Positions 60,024 to 64,000 of a stretch of 64,000 bases of DNA are shown here, one piece after another. The notes under the pieces were generated by a model that saw only the letters and a program-made list of their open reading frames with translations, ran no database searches and was not told the DNA's origin. The stretch is from Mytilus galloprovincialis (Eukaryota; Mollusca; Bivalvia; Mytilida; Mytilidae), in NCBI RefSeq assembly GCF_965363235.1, contig NC_134850.1, positions 46,062,602 through 46,126,601 on the forward strand, written 5' to 3'. Made by a program: the position numbers and the translations under genes. The first letter of the stretch is position 1. Every line of letters begins with the position of its first letter.

Positions 60024-62335
60024 TCACAAATTCGAAAAATGAACTATTGCCGGCTGACCAAACGAAGAGATTCTCCACGTGGGCAATGATACCAGAGGAA
60101 GAGGTACTAATTGCCTTTAAAATGACTCATAGCACTTATACCCTAGACCCGTACGAGTTTGTCAGTAGAGGGTTCAAAGGGGGGATATGGAATCCAAGAT
60201 ACAACGAATTCGAACTGAACTATTGTCGGCTGGCCAAACTAAGAGATTCTCCACATCGACCATTATACCAGAGGTAGAGGCTGGTATTGCCTCTAAAATG
60301 GCTCATAGCACTTATGCCCTAGACCCGTACGAGATAGTCAGAAAAGGATAAGGGGGGGTACCCTTGTATATCACAAATTCGAAAAATGAACTATTGCCGG
60401 CTGACCAAACGAAGAGATTCTCCACGTGGGCAATGATACCAGAGGAAGAGGTACTTATTGCCTTTAAAATGGCCCATAGCACTGGTGCCCTAGACCCGTA
60501 CGAGTTAGTCAGAAAAGGATAAGGGGGGGGGGGGGTACCCTGGTATATCACAAATTCGAAAATGAACTATTGCCGGCTGGCCAAACGAAGAGATTCTCCA
60601 CGTGGGCAATGATACCAGAGGAAGAGGTACTTGTTGCCTTTAAAATGGCCCATAGCACTTATACCCTAGACCCGTACGAGTTTGTCAGTAGAGGGTTCAA
60701 AGGGGGGATATGGTATTCCGGTTTACAACGAATTCGAACTGAACTATTGTCGGCTGGCCAAAATAAGAAATTCACCACATCGACCATCATACCAGAGGTA
60801 GAGGTTGGTATGGCCTATAAAATGGCCCATAGCACTTATGCCCTAGACCCGTACGAGTTAGTCTTGAAAGGATAAGGGGGGTACCCTGGTATATCACAAA
60901 TTCGAAAATGAACTATTGCCGGCTGACCAAACGAAGAGATTCTCCACGTGGGCAATGATACCTCAGGAAGAGGTACTTATTGCCTTTAAAATGGCCCATA
61001 GCACTGGTACCCTAGACCCATACGAGTTTGTCGGTAGAGGGTTAAAAGGGGGGATATGGTATTCCGGTTTACAACGAATTCGAACTGAACTATTGTCGGC
61101 TGGCCAAAATAATAGATTCACCACATCGACCATCATACCAGAGGTAGAAGTTGGTATGGCCTATAAAATGGCCCATAGCACTTATGCCCTAGACCCGTAC
61201 GAGTTAGTCTTGAAAGGATAAGGGGGGTACCCTGGTATATCACAAATTCGAAAATGAACTATTGCCGGCTGACCAAACGAAGAGATTCTCCACGTGGGCA
61301 ATGATACCACAGGAAGAGGTACTTATTGCCTTTAAAATGGCTCTGAGCACTTGTACCCTAGACCCGTACGAGTTTGTCAGTAGAGGGTTCAAAGGGAGGA
61401 TATGGTATCACGGATACAACGAATTCGAACTGAACTATTGCCGGCTGGCCAAACTAAGAGATTCTCCACATCGGCCATTATACCAGAGGTAGAGGTTGGT
61501 ATTGCCTCTAAAATGGCCTATAGCACTTATGCCCTAGACCCGTACGAGTTAGTCAGAAAAGGATAAGGGGGCTACCCTGGTATATCACAAATTCGAAAAT
61601 GAACTATTGCCGGCTGGCCAAACGAAGAGATTCCCCACGTGGATAATGATACCAGAGGAAGAGGTACTTATTGCCTTCAAAATGGCCCATAGCACTTATA
61701 CCCTAGACCCGTACGAGTTTGTCAGTAAAGGGTTCAAATGGGGGATATGGTATCCCGGATACAACGAATTCGAACTGAACTATTACCGGCTGGCCAAACT
61801 AAGAGATTCTCCACGTGGGCCATTATACCAGTGTTAGAGGTAGGCATTTCCTCTAAAATGGCCCATAACAATCATGCCCTAGACCTGTGCAAATTTGTCA
61901 GCAGACGGTTTAAAGGGGGATATAGTATCCCGGTGTACAACGAAGTCAAAATGAAATATTGCCAGCTGACCGACTAAGATAATCTAAACGTGGACCATAT
62001 TAGCAGAGGTAGAAGTAGCCATTGCCTTTAAGATGGGCCATAGCACTAACCCTGATTGCGTTGTCAAACATATCAGATGTATGGAATAATGTTGCCTCGA
62101 AAATTACCCATGGTTCTTATGTCCTAGACCCGTACCTGTTGAACAGCAAAGGGAAGTACTCTTGTATATCACAAAGACCAAACTAAGAGATTCTCCTTGT
62201 GGGCTAACAAAAAGATTAGCGTAGGTGTTTTCTCTAAAAAGGCCCATGTATCGTATATCATAGATCCGTACGTATTGGTAGGAAAAGGGTAAGGGAAGTA
62301 CTCTTGTATATCAAAATATTCAAACATACTTTTAC
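60024..62335 (+). repeat. Satellite array, right part, increasingly diverged
   Basis: The same A/B satellite resumes directly after the LTR element, with dimers starting at 60047, 60570, 60916, 61262 and 61607. Two dimers are 346 bp: their A monomer is 177 bp, which keeps A and B in one frame over 101 codons. From about 61850 the monomers decay rapidly. Confidence 0.93.
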
Positions 62336-62925
62336 TTGCTGGTCATTTTAAAGGTAATTAGTACCTTAACCTCTGTATCATGGTCCACGAGGAGAATCTT
62401 TTAGTTTGACAAGTCGTCAATAGTTCAATCCGACTTTGAGATATATAAAGGTGCCCATCTTTCTCTTTGCTGACTAGGTCGTACGGTCTAGGGTATAGTA
62501 GTATGGGTCATTTTAGAGGCAATTCCTATTTCTTCCTCTGATATAATGACCCACGTGGAGAATTTCTTAATTTGGCCATCCGGCAATAGTTTTTTTCGAC
62601 TTCGTGATGAATCGGAGTACCACAACCCTTGTTATCCCCTCCTGACAAACTCGTACGGGTCTAGGACATAAGTACTATGGGCCATTATACAACTACTACA
62701 TATACCTCTTGTGTCATGACCCATGTGGAAAATGTCTTGGTTTGGCCAGCTGGCAATAGTTCATTTCGACTTTGTGATATATAAAGGTTCCAACCTTTCC
62801 TTATCCTTTCCTGGCTAAGTCGTACGAGTCTAGGGCATTAAAGATTTTTTGTCATTTTTGAGGCAATGGATACCTCTCCCTCTGATATAATGACTCGTGT
62901 GAATAATTCTTTCTATTCAAGCTCT
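62336..62925 (-). repeat. Decayed inverted edge of the satellite
   Basis: Read on the minus strand the satellite words reappear in degraded form: GAGAATCTTTTAGTTTG, TCGTACGGTCTAGGGTAT, TGGCCAGCTGGCAATAGTTC and CGTACGAGTCTAGGGCAT. At least three monomers are recognisable, all opposite in orientation to the main array. Confidence 0.85.
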
Positions 62926-63224
62926 AATGTCAACATGTTACAATGAATATGGGCAGCGAGAACGTTGCGTTTGTGATTTTGCTCTTAACATACTTGGGCC
63001 GCACATGAATTACTTTAAAATAAATGAAAGTGATCACAACATTAATTATCAATAAAATAAATTACTAGTAAAATTTTAAATTTATATGTAAAATATTTAA
63101 CAGCCCACGGTTTAAATTCATTTTAATGTCCATATGCTAATCACACGTTATCATTTAACTTTTCACGATTTATATTTAACACATGTTAGTCTATGTTTTT
63201 ATTTTCGTCTTTTCCTCACTCTGA
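62926..63224. other. Non-coding, no gene seen
   Basis: AT-rich spacer between the satellite edge and the retroelement remnant. Confidence 0.45.
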
Positions 63225-64000
63225 GCTGCTATATTTTCAAGTTCCAAAGAATTCAAGTTTGATGATTGGTCTAGATATCAAACCAGTTTTTGTTCGAATT
63301 ATGGCTGATCGTGTAAGTCCATCTTTGCCGTAAAAAAATTTGTCACTGATCGCCAAAGTCCAATTTACTCTAGATACATAGTCCTGAATCTGAACTACAT
63401 ATTTCCGACGTTAATGTTCTATGTGTTTCGATCTGTGTATCGGTAATATTTCCTAAGCGAATTTATGTATTCCTGCTTCCATCTTTTTATGTAGTTTTTA
63501 AGAATTAATGAAAGAAACTTCGATTGTCTAGCCAGTTACTGGTTCATGCGTAGTGTCTTTGGTTCCTGGTTGTAAACTACAGTCTTTAAGGCCGTTATAC
63601 GGTAGCATCTTGGTCCGTTTTCAATATAATAAATGTGACGGAGTAAGGGGTTCGTCGTCCGCGTTTGATCCGATGAAACGTATGTTAGTGGGCGATCACT
63701 GAGTAAACGTTCTACTTCAGTCATTATCGTGTTGAGTGTTTTATTGTCCATATGTGCTCGTTTAATTCAGTTTTTCGTTATTCCTCTCAATCTCTCCCAC
63801 CATCCACCGAACAAAATTGTTCCATAAGGATTAAGCTTCTCGGTTACATGATGATTTTGATAAATGTTCAATTTCTTATGCTCTCGCATCATACAAATCA
63901 TTTACAAATACTAAACGTGATGCATGGAAGAAGTCTAACAAAGCTCTTTGTTAATTAAAGCTCGATATAATATTGTCAACATAAAAGTATTTCTTTAACA
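63225..64000 (-). mobile_element. BEL/Pao pol end (integrase C-terminal region), broken, runs off the window
   Basis: Minus-strand words WWERL, TEVERLLSDRPLTYVSSD, KQEYINSLRKYYR and GKDGLTRSAI are the characteristic end of BEL/Pao integrases. The copy is old and broken in several places, and no LTR is seen beside it. It is a separate insertion from the element at 57094-60018. Confidence 0.75.

Noticed and set aside
51939-61837. A cluster of 19 small tandem genes
   Set aside because: Frames open at TTG without an ATG, lie in a homogenised satellite, and have no promoter or splice structure; kept only as a finding.

Overview
The window looks like nuclear DNA of a bivalve mollusc, most likely a mussel (Mytilus or a close relative). 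The basis is inference: it is AT-rich eukaryotic DNA with spliced genes and long introns, a lophotrochozoan-type somatostatin/allatostatin-C-like neuropeptide precursor, and several dispersed repeat tails that I recognise from mussel genomes. Nothing bacterial, viral-episomal or organellar is seen.

Two host genes can be read, both on the + strand. (1) A three-exon neuropeptide precursor (coding exons 16940-17074, 24907-25084, 26272-26333) encodes a 124-residue secreted prohormone ending in a small disulfide ring with a W-K core. It has a TATA box upstream and a poly(A) signal at 26416. (2) The 5' third of an SLC6 sodium-coupled neurotransmitter/amino-acid transporter occupies four exons (41752-41875, 45250-45381, 46944-47205, 50506-50638). 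The reading phase matches at every junction. The gene should continue beyond the right edge, so its fourth intron is more than 13 kb long. I saw no other confident host gene.

The rest is mobile and repetitive DNA. 0.7-10 kb: tails of abundant retroelements, a large dispersed repeat with a duplicated core, and a region dense in GTCGTACGAC-like words. 9.9-13.5 kb: a Harbinger-like MITE, then a long transposase-like frame of an unassigned family. 13.6-15.6 kb: AT microsatellite, SINE fragment, small MITE and a tandem repeat. 17-26 kb: neuropeptide introns with further repeats. 26.7-27 kb: a tRNA-derived SINE. 29.0-32.8 kb: a long-terminal-inverted-repeat element carrying a nested Tc1/mariner and a nested fold-back element. 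33-40.8 kb: small repeats, a 51-bp minisatellite, a second Harbinger-like MITE and degraded reverse-transcriptase remnants. 42.2-44.7 kb (SLC6 intron 1): three DNA elements nested one inside the other, two of them with readable target duplications.

51.6-62.9 kb is the most striking part: a satellite array of about 170-bp monomers arranged as alternating A/B dimers of 345 bp, with higher-order blocks, chimeric monomers, a visible crossover junction and a decayed inverted edge. A young, shortened BEL/Pao LTR element (57094-60018, LTRs differing at one position) sits inside the array with a 5-bp target duplication. A broken BEL/Pao pol end lies at the right edge.

All family calls come from reading sequence alone; no database was searched.
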